Positions 33,846 through 51,044 of a stretch of DNA of 51,044 nt are shown in pieces. The stretch covers positions 26,816 to 77,859 of the forward strand of contig JAAMXP010000783.1 of the NCBI GenBank assembly GCA_019693395.1, written 5' to 3'. The stretch is from Ettlia oleoabundans. Its lineage: Eukaryota > Chlorophyta > Chlorophyceae > Chlamydomonadales. The notes under the pieces were generated by a model. The model had not been told where the DNA came from, ran no database searches, and worked only from the letters and a program-made list of their open reading frames with translations. Each line of letters begins with the position of its first letter. Positions within the stretch are counted from its first letter, which is position 1. The position numbers and the translations under genes were made by a program.

Positions 33846-34144
33846 CGCGGCTAACGAGGCCAGCGGCAGGTGCAGGCCTGATCAATGACAGGAAACCGAC
33901 ACTGTGGAGTGTCGGTAATCCTTCATATCGATACACAATCAACCAATCAACCTGCGCTCGTTGAGCTTAGATCCCCGTGTTTTTTCCCCAGCAGATGCCA
34001 GCTCAGGCTGCCAACTCAGCTTGAAGTTTCAAAAGTGCTGCCTGCTCTCAGCAGCCTTTGCACGATAGCGTAACCCCGCCGGTCTGCCCTTTTTAACTGA
34101 TTAATTGTATTGTATCAGAACGGCTGGAATAGGCGTTGGCGGTA
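33846..34144. promoter_or_regulatory. Divergent promoter, NBAS (minus) / MCM5 (plus)
   Basis: 299 bp between the two start codons, AT-rich in its right half (TTAACTGATTAATTGTATTG). It must serve both genes. TTGGCGG at 34136-34142, three bases before the MCM5 ATG, is close to the E2F core (TTSSCGSS), which would fit S-phase control of an MCM gene. A single match of this length is weak evidence. Confidence 0.45.
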
Positions 34145-42004
<7,860 letters not shown>

Positions 42005-42923
42005 CAGATGCATGCCACTGGCACCCACGGCATGGGGTGACCTGGCGCACAAGGTTATGCCGGCACAGTTCAACGCCTCACGATTGCTGACTTGACGCTG
42101 GGAGATCGTGCAACAAGCTACGACCCTGCTCCTGCCTTCATGCATGCTGCAGCAGCCCCGCAACCGCCCGTCAATGCCCTTGCACTTACTGCTAACTGAC
42201 TCTTGTATCAACACTTCTGCTGTCGTGCAATCTCCCCATTCCTCCACCGCCTGCTCCCACCGCCCTCGCTTCTCTTACATTGCTTCTGTATGTGGTGGGC
42301 TCACTGCCCAGTCACAGCCTGTTTCTTTACCTGGGCAGACTGTGGGTTAGGGTGCAGCCACCAGGCTCCTTGTGCAGCCGGCAGCGCATGTTACTGCCAC
42401 GGACAGAACTCTTTTGCTTGCCTGCAAAGGTGGCTTGCAAGCTGCTCCACAGCAAGCTGCCAGCAACCTGAACAGGGAAGTTTCCATAAGTCCAGTGCGC
42501 GAGCTGTCACCTCTTGGTAAGGGCGCCGTCAGAAGCTAGGTCTTCTGGCCCTTTGCCAATGCTTCACTTCACCTCGAAGCAAGAGTATTACAGGATTGAA
42601 TTGTGGGATGGGTTTAATGTGGGCTTGCTACTGCACGATTATCGGACACGCCGAAACCACGAGTTCCCCCTCAAACGACTGGTGAAGGGTGGCGCCAGCA
42701 AAGCATATCTGCTTTCGTCGCTCACTTTGTTTGCAGATCAGTGCCCTGACGCATTGCCTTGTGCATAAACCTTCGCATAAACCTTCGCACGGTTCGCACG
42801 CATACTGCCCCTAGATTCATGGCCTTGCCCCCGCGGCCCGCGGCCCAGCTGCCGCAGTGAGCAGTGAACCATACTTCTTGTAAACTTGACTAATTGATTG
42901 CAGCGAACGCGCGGAGGTTGGCA
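42005..42923. other. Intergenic, MCM5 3' side / receptor kinase promoter side
   Basis: About 920 bp between two plus-strand genes. A 12-bp direct repeat (CATAAACCTTCG twice) lies at about 42764-42788, and TGTAA at 42879-42883. A frame at about 42559-42768 starts with ATG and has protein-like composition (HFTSKQEYYRIELWDGFN) but no recognised domain or splice partner, so it is not called as a gene. Confidence 0.4.
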
Positions 42924-45900
42924 ATGAGCACGGCGCGGGCTCTCCTTACAGCGGTGGTCCTCTCGGCGGTGGCGACTGCAGCAGAAGTCAAGGAGTTTGC
43001 CGTCACGCCGAGTACCGAGCTGTGGCCAGACCTGAGGCCCGGCGCCACGAAAGTTGCTGTGAATGCAAGCGGCTTACTGGCGCTCCTCTACGCCAACACG
43101 GGAGACATCCAGCTCCCAGGTGTGGATTATCAGCTGCAAGGGCAGGCGCGGCCCTACGTCGGTGGCCCGGGAGGTACACAGTTTCAGGTGCCGCGACGGC
43201 GCCGACTTGTCGACGTTGCCACCCCCGCGCTTCTTCTTCGCAGGCAATATCATCCTCCGACCCGGGGATTGGCAGATTTATGATCTCCCCATTCTTATAG
43301 ATGCACCAGGAGAGACAATTTTGGTTCGCTCTGGTGAGTGTCGTGCATTCAGCGTCAGGCTGCAGGCGGGGGGGAAGTTGCTGGATGGCTCTAAACCAGG
43401 CCCTCCCCGTCTCCCTCTACCCCTGCAGACTTGCCTGGACTCAACAGGATGATCGACTGGGGCGGTGCGGTGGGCCTCTTGAAGGTCACGGCTAACACCA
43501 CGCTGGCATTGCTGGGTATCAACTCACGAAGTGCGTACACATTCATCATCCATAGTGCCCTATGCCTGGTGCATAGTGCCCTATGCCTGGTGCACTTGCC
43601 AGTAACTTCCTGGGGCTGTGTGGTAGCATCTGGACCAGCTGTGCATTCGCCGCGACAGCAGCAATCCTGGCTAGACGCCTGGATATCTTGCTGGCTCAGC
43701 ATGCATCCAGCTTTGAGTTTGGGTTGCGCTGGCCAAACCGCGGCGTGTACCGGATAACCCTGGGTGCCGCAATAGAGCCACAGCTGCCTTCTCTCCAGCG
43801 GTTTTGTTCACCGCCTAGTTGCGGTCGGCTACCCCCTGCCGCAGACCCTGGCAATCGCACTTTGGGTGTGAGGACGCTTCCGATTGAAGTCAGGGGATCC
43901 CCGCTGTGGCCCACGGTCATTGGAGACGATGGGCACAGGGTGCGTGCTGCCGCGGGTGGATGGCTGGGGGATACACGTACTGTGGCTGGCTTAGTATCAT
44001 GCATGCTGTGCCAGTCTGCAAGGTCTAGTCCAAGACGGACGTGCCCATAAGGCATGATGCTTAGCCCTGCCATGCTTTTCATGGAGACTTTCGCCCTTGC
44101 ACACCAAAACAAAACTCTCTGGGAACAAGCGGCAGTGTTCACACCAGGACCGCCCAGCTGCCTTGACCCCGTAGATTAGCTTCAGGCTTGAGCGCTCGCA
44201 CACCTGCTTGCAATTGCAGCGCATTCCCACCCTCTCTCTTTTATGTTGTATGTTGTTGCGTTGAAACCCCACGGCCATGTCCTGTTCTGTGGGCCTCCCA
44301 AATGCCTTGCCACGCAGGTTGCCGTCGGGCAGGCGGCTCTTATTGTGGACGTGCCCAGGTGCACCACAGCTTCTGTGCAGGTGGGTGGGTGTGCTTTGAG
44401 TGGTGGGCATGTGTGGCTTGACATGTGTGGCTCAGTTGAGGTTAGGTTGCTTGTGAGTATGCATGGCTGGGGAGCGAGCGGGAAGGTGCTGGTTGGCTCA
44501 GCGGCTGCAGCTTCCCCAGCTTCCTGTCCTTGCACCCTTCCCATCCCATGGGCAGCGCGCTGGCTGCATATTGCTTTCTACGCTCATTGTCAATAGCTCC
44601 CTCGATGCTTCATCATGCTCTTGTCAGAAAGTTGCAGGTGGCCCTGGCTCTCCCTCTGCTCCAACCCTTTCCTCCTGAACGATTTGCAACTGTCCTGCTG
44701 GCGCCCTGCTTGCTGATGCATCCTGAGCAGTTGCTGCCCACCACTCGGATCCATCCACGGGTCCTGTCTGCTCAATTGTGTGCAGGCCGAGGTTGCTCGT
44801 ATCCGGAAGCTGGTGAAAGATACTGAGGCGGTACGGTATCTAGGCGGCACCTCCATGGAATATTCTGTCGTATCGTTCACCGCGCCGCTGTTCGACACCA
44901 TCACCGCTTTTCAAGGCAAGATCTTCTGCACGCCCCTTTTCCCTGTGTCGCTGTTGGAAACCGTCACCTTACATTTCTGCGCGTGGCATCGCGCCGCTGT
45001 TTGGTGCTTGAGATGCTTCTGAGCTGGCTGGCTCCCAGCCTCACCACATTGCAGGGCACAACCTGCAGCACCCTGTATCATGGCCCTCGTGCTGCCAAAG
45101 GTGCCCAGCAGCAAAAGCGGGTTCTGCGCCCTCACGTGGGTCCTTTGCCGGCCCCCCGCCATGAGCCCCCACCATCACCGGCCACGCTCTCACACACCAC
45201 CCCGGCCCCACCTTTCTGCCTGCAGTTGGGACGGCAGAGTATGCATTGAGCGACGTGAACACCACCTGTTTTGACTCGAGCTACAGACCCGATTCCGGGG
45301 GCGGTACCCCGTCCTGGGTGTGGGCGGTGGTGGGTTCCGTGGCCGGTGTCGCCGTGCTGGCCGCCGTTGGCTGCACGCTGCTGTGGCGACGCGGCCGGAA
45401 GCGCACCCGCGCGCTGATTGCCGCCACTGTGGCCGCCAGAAAGCGCAGCACGAGCAGCGACCTGGAGAATGGCAAGCTTGGTCTGAGCAGCACGGAAGGC
45501 TTCTCCAGCAAGGATTGCGGCAGCAGCAATGTGGAGCTGTCGGGGCAGGCCCTCAGCACCTCACAGATAGGCAGCCAGCAAAGCAGCCACGACAAGGGCA
45601 GCTTCTCAAATGGTCTGCCGCAGCACAGCGACGAACTGAGGTCTCAGTTCTTGCGCACGCGCTTTGGCCCCATTGACGGCGTGGTCCTGGTGGAAATGTT
45701 GGGGCGAGGCGCCTTCGGCCGCGTGTACCGAGGTGAGGCATGGAGGGAACCGGGGGAACTGCTGCCGGACAGGACTAGTTTTAAGCCAGCTGAAGGTTCA
45801 GGCGGGGCTGGGGCAAGAGGGCTGGGTGCTCGTGCCAGGGAGAGTCGCGCAGAGGGTTGGTGTGCCTGGGAGAACAGATGGTTGTTTTATTACAGGAGTT

Positions 45901-48900
45901 CAGGTGGTTGTGTATTGAAGAAGCGCTTGCAAAAAAGTTGCAAAGGGGTTCTGGTGCTGCGTTGCTAGCCAACCTACCACCTGTCTCCCACATGCTTCCA
46001 AAACCCTGCTGCACTTCTCCAATACTCGCTCCCGTACAGGCCGCTGGAAGGGCGCAGTGGTGGCGGTGAAGGTGATAGATCAGCGGGTGCAGCCGGGCAA
46101 GACGTGTGACCTAAGTCGGGAGCCGCTTTTGAGGTGAGAGGCTGTGTTGCTGCTACAGCGGGCAGTGCCGTGTGACTGTTCCGAGTTGGAGTTGCCCCTC
46201 GCACACAGTCATCAACCTGCTTGCTTTGCTTGTTGCTCCGTTCTTTGGGACGGAAACTGTGCTGCCTGAGATGATGGGTACTTTCCTGCCCCATGCCGTC
46301 TGCTCGCCTCGCTTCCAATTGCTATTTCCGCAGTTGACGCCTGCCCTTCTCATGTTCTTGTGCCTTTTTTTCTTGATTGCAGCATGAGCGTGTCCCACCC
46401 CAACATCCTTATCACACACAAGGTGTGGCCGCCCACCATGTTGTACCGACTACTGTACAGCCTATTGCACTGCCTGCTGAAGTGTACTTTGCCTTGTTGC
46501 CTGCCTAGCTGGCTGCCTGTTTGATAGGGTGCCCGCATTGCCTGCCACCCGGCCTGCCCGCCTGCCTGGCAGGGTGATGCCAGCGTTGCGCATGAGCCTC
46601 CCTTGCATACGCACGCACACACCCATACCCCTTGGGTTGCTCTCCGTCGCTGCAGATGTGTGTGGTGAGGGTCATCCCGGGAGGCGCCTCCGCAGCAGCA
46701 GAGCAGCAGGAGCCTTCCAGCCCCACAGACTCCACCTCAGGCCGCACGGAGAGTGCTGGCGGCAGCGGCCTGGGCGGCACTGGCAGCGGCGGCCGCTTGG
46801 GTGCCCCCAACTCCAGCGGCAAGTTGGTGCCTGCCCTGAGCGGCGAGGGCATGGTGGAGGTGGTGTCACCGCACGATGTGCTGCAGCCAGGGTGAGCCAG
46901 CGTTTATGCTACCACTGGATGCCTCCTGGTTGATATGCGGGTTGGGGGTGCAACAGCAGGAACATGCATCCATGTTGACAAACAGCGCATTCTGCTTCTG
47001 CTAGGCGATCCACGGCACTGCACGGCTCTTCATTTACACCTGAACTGCCTGTATGCCCCGCCTTCTTGTGCATCCTCTCCCTTTTCCATTCCTGTTGTTG
47101 CCCTGCTGAAAACATAAAACATGTTCTACTCTCCTCCTTTCTTGCCTTCGCAGGCTGTACGAGACATGGCTGGTGCTGGAGTACTGCGACCGAGGCAGCC
47201 TGGCTGACCTGGCGGCACGGGGCCTCCCAGGGGTCCCCGCCAACGACCCCCTGCAGCGCGACATCTGGGTGCTCCTCTGTCTCATGGACATTGCACAGGG
47301 GCTGGACTACTTGCACAGCAGCACCATCGTGAGTGGGTGCAGGGGCGCGTTGGCTTGCTGGGGTGCCGTCGGCACCTTGGTGTGTTCTGTTGGGGCAGCA
47401 CAGCGCCACGGTTTGGGCGCATTCATGTATGGCTGATTCTTGCGGTGGCATTGTATGAGCATCGGACTGCTGTGGTGACTTTCTGACCACCCAGCCCCAT
47501 CATTTTCCAATCCAACGCATCCCCAACCACCCCACCCTACCTCTCCACGCCTGCTTCTCCGCAGATCCACGGCGATTTGAAGCCTGCAAACGTGCTGCTC
47601 AAGACGCAGCGTACCGACCGGCGCGGCTTTGTGTGCAAGCTGGCGGACTTTGGGCTTAGCCGCATGCTGGGGCAAGAGGAATCGCATGTGGAGACGCAGG
47701 TGAGTTTGGTGCAGGGATGAATGGCATGGCTGCTAGCACGTTGCGTTGACCCAGGGTTTTGCAGGGTGGTCGGGCCGGCTAGTTGACTCGGGCAGCAACT
47801 GCCTGACCAGCAACTGCCTCTGATACCTGCCGGCCTGCCGGCCTATCCGCTTGCCCCAGCTGCCTGTCGGCCTTACCGATCATTAGATCTCCATATGTGT
47901 TAGCTTAACTGGCATTACTGATCACCAGGATCCTCATCAGGACGAATCCTTGCCTTGTCACCATCTACCTGCAGAGCTATGGTACAGCCTCCTATGCCGC
48001 TCCCGAGCTGCTGGTGGAGGGGAAGCTGACCAAGGCCGCCGACATCTTCTCACTGGGCATCCTGAGTGAGTGACCCTCTTCCTTTCTGGCCTTCTTTTTG
48101 CCATTCGACCGCTTCTGCTTGCTGTTTGCCTTGCTTGCTGTTGGTTGCTTGTGCACAGTTGCCGTGCTCAGATGGTTTGCTTCCGCCAGCGTGCTATTAT
48201 GCAACACAGCGAATCTGCCTGCTTGGTGCATGGCGCTTGCTACACGACCACTGTCTGCTCGCTTCCCTTCTCTGGCCACCACCCCGTGTCTAGCCCCTAA
48301 CCCCTTGCCTGTCGCGCGGCCTGCCTGGTTTGCAGTGTGGGAGCTGACAGCCGGGCAGGAGCTGTACCCTGGGATGACGGTGATGCAGATCTTGCTCCAG
48401 GTGATGGCAGGCAGATCAGAAATAGAAGTAGAAGTAGAACAGAGAGTGCACAGTTAGAAGCAAGGGCAGCAACAGGAACCAAACAGGCTGGCCATTAGGG
48501 AGAGCACAGTGTCGGGGCCGTAGCAGCTGGGCCTGCTGGGCTCAGCAGCTGTCGCGCAGACGCACCCGACAGTCGCTGCTCCCGCCCTCAGCCCATGACA
48601 TTCACCCGCCTGGGGCCTTCCACACCTGACCGCTTGCACCTTGACCGCTTGCAGCATTTAGCCTTCAGTTGACTGAGTGGCAGCCGCCATATTGTTTGCC
48701 CCTGCGCCTACGCCTGGCCCGTTCACGCCTGACCCCTTCACGCCTTGCACCTTCATGCCTGGCCCCTGCGCCTTCACACTTGCAGGTCTCCCAGCACCAG
48801 ATGCGGCCCCAAGTGCCGGAGGGATGCCCCCCGCCTCTTGCTGACCTTATGCAGCGCTGCTGGAGCCAGGACCCAGCTGAGAGGTGCGCTGGCTGTCGCC

Positions 48901-49260
48901 TCGGCATGGTGGAAGGATGGGGTTAGTGCCACTGGCAGCAGTAGCTCGGCAGGTTTTATAAACTGGCAGCAGGTGGCGGCGTCATCTTGGCTGAAGATGT
49001 CAGGTTGCAGCGCAATGCAATCCAGACTGGAAGGCGCCCCCTGTTCTTGGCAGTGCCTTGGCTGCTGACCATGCTGGCTGTCACAGGGCTACCATGCTCA
49101 CCCTGCCCTCTGCGATGCTGTGTATGCTCTGCGGTGCAGGCCGGACGCAGCACGTGTTGTGGATGAAATCCGGGACCAGCTGCTGGGCCTGCTTTCGCAG
49201 TCGCAGTCACAACCTCCCACCCCCGGCGGGGCCTCGCAGCCTTCACCGTCAGGCGGCTGA
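42924..49260 (+). CDS. Receptor-like TKL-family protein kinase, single-pass membrane protein
   Basis: Sixteen exons give 825 aa: 42924-43173, 43244-43333, 43429-43530, about 43659-43939, 44318-44380, 44786-44915, 45226-45732, 46040-46133, 46383-46422, 46656-46891, 47154-47328, 47565-47699, 47975-48065, 48336-48400, 48786-48883, 49140-49260. A signal peptide (MSTARALLTAVVLSAVATAA) leads an ectodomain of about 310 residues with no family I recognise. TM WVWAVVGSVAGVAVLAAVGC (about 336-356) is followed by basic residues and a Ser-rich juxtamembrane region. The kinase has glycine loop LGRGAFGRVY (about 464-473), VAVK (about 482-485), HGDLKPANVL (about 658-667), ADFG (about 683-686), and SYGTASYAAPELL (about 702-714). 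HGD replaces HRD, a non-RD kinase. A Ser/Gly-rich insert of about 75 residues interrupts the N-lobe. The intron after 44915 is probably GC–AG. Exon 4's 5' end (43659 or 43662) is uncertain. Confidence 0.88.
43551..43592. repeat. 21-bp perfect tandem duplication in a kinase-gene intron
   Basis: Two adjacent identical 21-nt copies, beginning CATAGTGCCC, lie in the intron between the third and fourth kinase exons. Simple slippage or recent duplication. Confidence 0.9.
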
Positions 49261-50300
49261 GCAACTCGGCGTAGAGGCAGGCGCAGCCACCAGAACCCGC
49301 CATGCACGTTGACGAGCGGCGACTCGGCGCCTTGTAACCAGCCCTTCAGGCCTGCCGGTGGCATATGTCACGCTGGAGCGCTTCTGCGTAGCCAACCAAT
49401 CTTTGCGCATGCATATGTTGTTAATAATGAAAACTCGTTCAGGTTCTTGCCCAGGTTCCTGTCCTTCCCCAAGACGTCTAACTAAATCCGACTTTTTTAC
49501 CTTATAGCACATCACAGTTTTCTCCACGCTGCTTCACCTTGATTGTTGCACAAAGACCTTAGCATTGCCTTCCAAGGCTTGGCACTCTCTCTCAAGACTT
49601 AGCAATTTCAGATTGCCCGCAGCCACACCCCTTTGGTTGCTTGCCCCCTGGCCCTGCCTACTTGGCAGCGCTCCCCAAACCAGCCAGGTTTTTGCGGGAC
49701 ACTGGCGCATACGGATGTATAACAACATGGGCACAGCCCGGTTTGCCAGTCTTCTTTCATTTCTGCCCCAGCAAAAATTTCCTTCAAGTGCCCTTGTGCC
49801 CAACCATCAACTGGCCGTTGTCGCCTTGAGCTGCTATCGTCAGCCCATCTGTTGCGTGTGACCCCTGTTCCACAATACAGCCCCAGCCCTGTGGCTGCTC
49901 TTGAATTCTTGATTTTTCATCCAAGGTGGTTGCTGTGGAAGCACGTATGCTGTATGCTTCTGCTGCCAATCATCACCCGGCCCTTCGCAAACTCTTTTGC
50001 ATCAGGGCTTCGCCAAAACATGTATGCAGCTGCTGCCATTTCGGCGGTTGGTTCCTTGCATGTAGCATTATGTACTGTAACCGTTGGCAGGCCGACCGGG
50101 CTTTCCTGGAGTACAAGACTACAGAAAGGCAGATACACTGCCAGTGTAGAGAACCGACCAGGAGCGCGGCAGGATGTTGGTTGTGGACTGAGATGGAACC
50201 ATCTCCTCCCTTTCTTGCTGGACTCGTATCAGCTGATACAGAGACGTAAGATGCAGGCCTTCCAGTTACAAACACCGCCTGGTGGGAGCTACTGGCCGCT
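49261..50300. other. Intergenic 3' region after the receptor kinase
   Basis: About 1 kb with no convincing coding structure. TGTAA at 49333-49337, about 75 nt after the kinase stop, is a good poly(A) candidate. Frames here lack recognisable domains. Confidence 0.4.
49333..49337 (+). promoter_or_regulatory. Candidate TGTAA polyadenylation signal of the receptor kinase gene
   Basis: Plus-strand TGTAA about 75 nt downstream of the kinase stop codon. Confidence 0.5.
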
Positions 50301-50439
50301 GAGGCAGGTCAGGGAAGAAGATAGTGGGCAGGCAGCTGGAGGATGAAGGGGACGAGGAGCGAGGGCATGGGACAAGGAAGCACGTATGGGAATTGTGAGG
50401 CAGACGAAGCAAAGGGGGATGAAGAAAGAAGGAATGTCG

Positions 50440-51044
50440 GCAGGCCCAGTGCTGCCGGCAGGGCAACTGCCAACTGATATGGCTGTCTGCAACCACGTAT
50501 GTTGCGCCATCCCAGGTGCGGCTGCTGCTATCCATAACGCCCCACATCTGGCCAAGGCCAGCACAGCAGCATAGTTCCCGCTGCTGTCAATGGTAGGCAG
50601 GCGCATCGTCACGTAGCCGCCCGTACGGCCACCCCCTGTGCCCCCCTTCCAGCACACGCACCACCAGCGCCCCGTGCGCCCATGCCGCTGTATGTTGCCC
50701 AGCTGTTTGCACACAGCAGCAGCTGTCGCCTCGGGCAGGCTTCCTGTTGTGCCTGGCCCTCATCATGCATATTCAGACAGCTGCACCTGGTGGTATACCG
50801 ACTCTGACACAAAAGGGATGTCAGCATAGTATCCCCTGCACACCAACCAGAGTTAGCAGGCAGAAGCGACAGTGAGACAGGGGGATCGTGAGCAGCTGGA
50901 GCGGCGCAGCAGCGGGGCGGATTGAGGCGCGATGAGGGCCTGGTCGCTGTGTGTTGCACCACTAGCAAAGCGCACGGCAACGCAATGAGGCGCCCTCCCA
51001 ATTTCGCTACAGCCCCAGGTCCCCCCCGCCCGCCCGCCCGCGCC
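50440..51044 (-). CDS. Possible partial gene, weakly SRCR-like; runs off the right edge
   Basis: On the minus strand a frame from about 50760 downwards reads EATAAAVCKQLG, then after a Gly/Trp-rich stretch YVTMRLPTIDSSGN. The first block resembles the A-x-V-C-x-Q-L-G core of scavenger receptor cysteine-rich (SRCR) domains, and the second their D-C-S-G-N-E region with one Cys replaced by Ser. A separate frame near 50970 reads a hydrophobic LIALPCALLVVQ stretch that could be part of a signal peptide, but no ATG precedes it inside the window. I could not join these pieces with convincing splice sites. SRCR proteins are common in green algae, which makes the idea plausible, but this may be a degraded copy or chance. 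Confidence 0.25.

Noticed and set aside
42559..42768. Small plus-strand ORF with protein-like composition (HFTSKQEYYRIELWDGFN)
   Set aside because: No homologous family recognised, no splice partner, and it lies in the MCM5–kinase intergenic region. It may be UTR or a relic.
49852..50346. 164-codon plus-strand open frame after the receptor kinase
   Set aside because: No domain, no signal of coding constraint and low-complexity shifts between frames. Most likely UTR or intergenic.

Overview
This is eukaryotic nuclear DNA, most likely from a chlorophyte green alga. The genes are split into many short exons by spliceosomal introns, mostly GT–AG with a few probable GC–AG. The DNA is visibly GC-rich, and (CAG/CTG)n tracts inside exons give Ala/Gln-rich proteins. 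TGTAA, the usual green-algal polyadenylation signal, lies downstream of several stop codons. Gene content is plant/algal: a chloroplast photosystem II assembly factor, a plant-type acyl-lipid thioesterase with a plastid-type N-terminus, and a plant-like MCM5. The selenocysteine-pathway kinase PSTK is typical of algae and absent from land plants. I cannot assign a genus. I recognised no tRNA, rRNA, CRISPR array or transposon.

Layout, left to right. (1) A family GT61 glycosyltransferase (minus) runs off the left edge. (2) A small secreted protein with 16 cysteines in its mature part (plus). (3) A 23-exon ABCG half-transporter (minus, 6.5-16.2 kb) with a large, internally duplicated cysteine-rich N-terminal ectodomain. 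(4) An ALT-type hotdog thioesterase (minus), head-to-head with (5) PSTK (plus). (6) A chloroplast LPA1-like DUF3493 protein (minus). (7) A TPMT/HOL-type methyltransferase (minus). (8) A 15-exon NBAS/MIP2 Sec39-domain tether subunit (minus, 23.6-33.8 kb), head-to-head with (9) a 21-exon MCM5 (plus). (10) A single-pass receptor-like TKL protein kinase with an unrecognised ectodomain (plus). (11) A weak partial minus-strand gene at the right edge, possibly SRCR-like.

For genes 2-10 I joined exons by hand, checking that splice sites and reading phase agree. Each model closes in frame: 168, 1399, 241, 405, 328, 260, 2380, 744 and 825 aa. These are ordinary independent nuclear genes, not an operon, and I see no pathway joining them. 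The shared themes are the secretory pathway (GT61, NBAS, secreted Cys-rich protein, ABCG ectodomain, receptor kinase) and the plastid (LPA1-like, thioesterase). The least familiar biology is the duplicated ABCG ectodomain, the three-module Cys-rich protein, the non-RD receptor kinase with an orphan ectodomain, and an NBAS that appears to lack its N-terminal beta-propeller.
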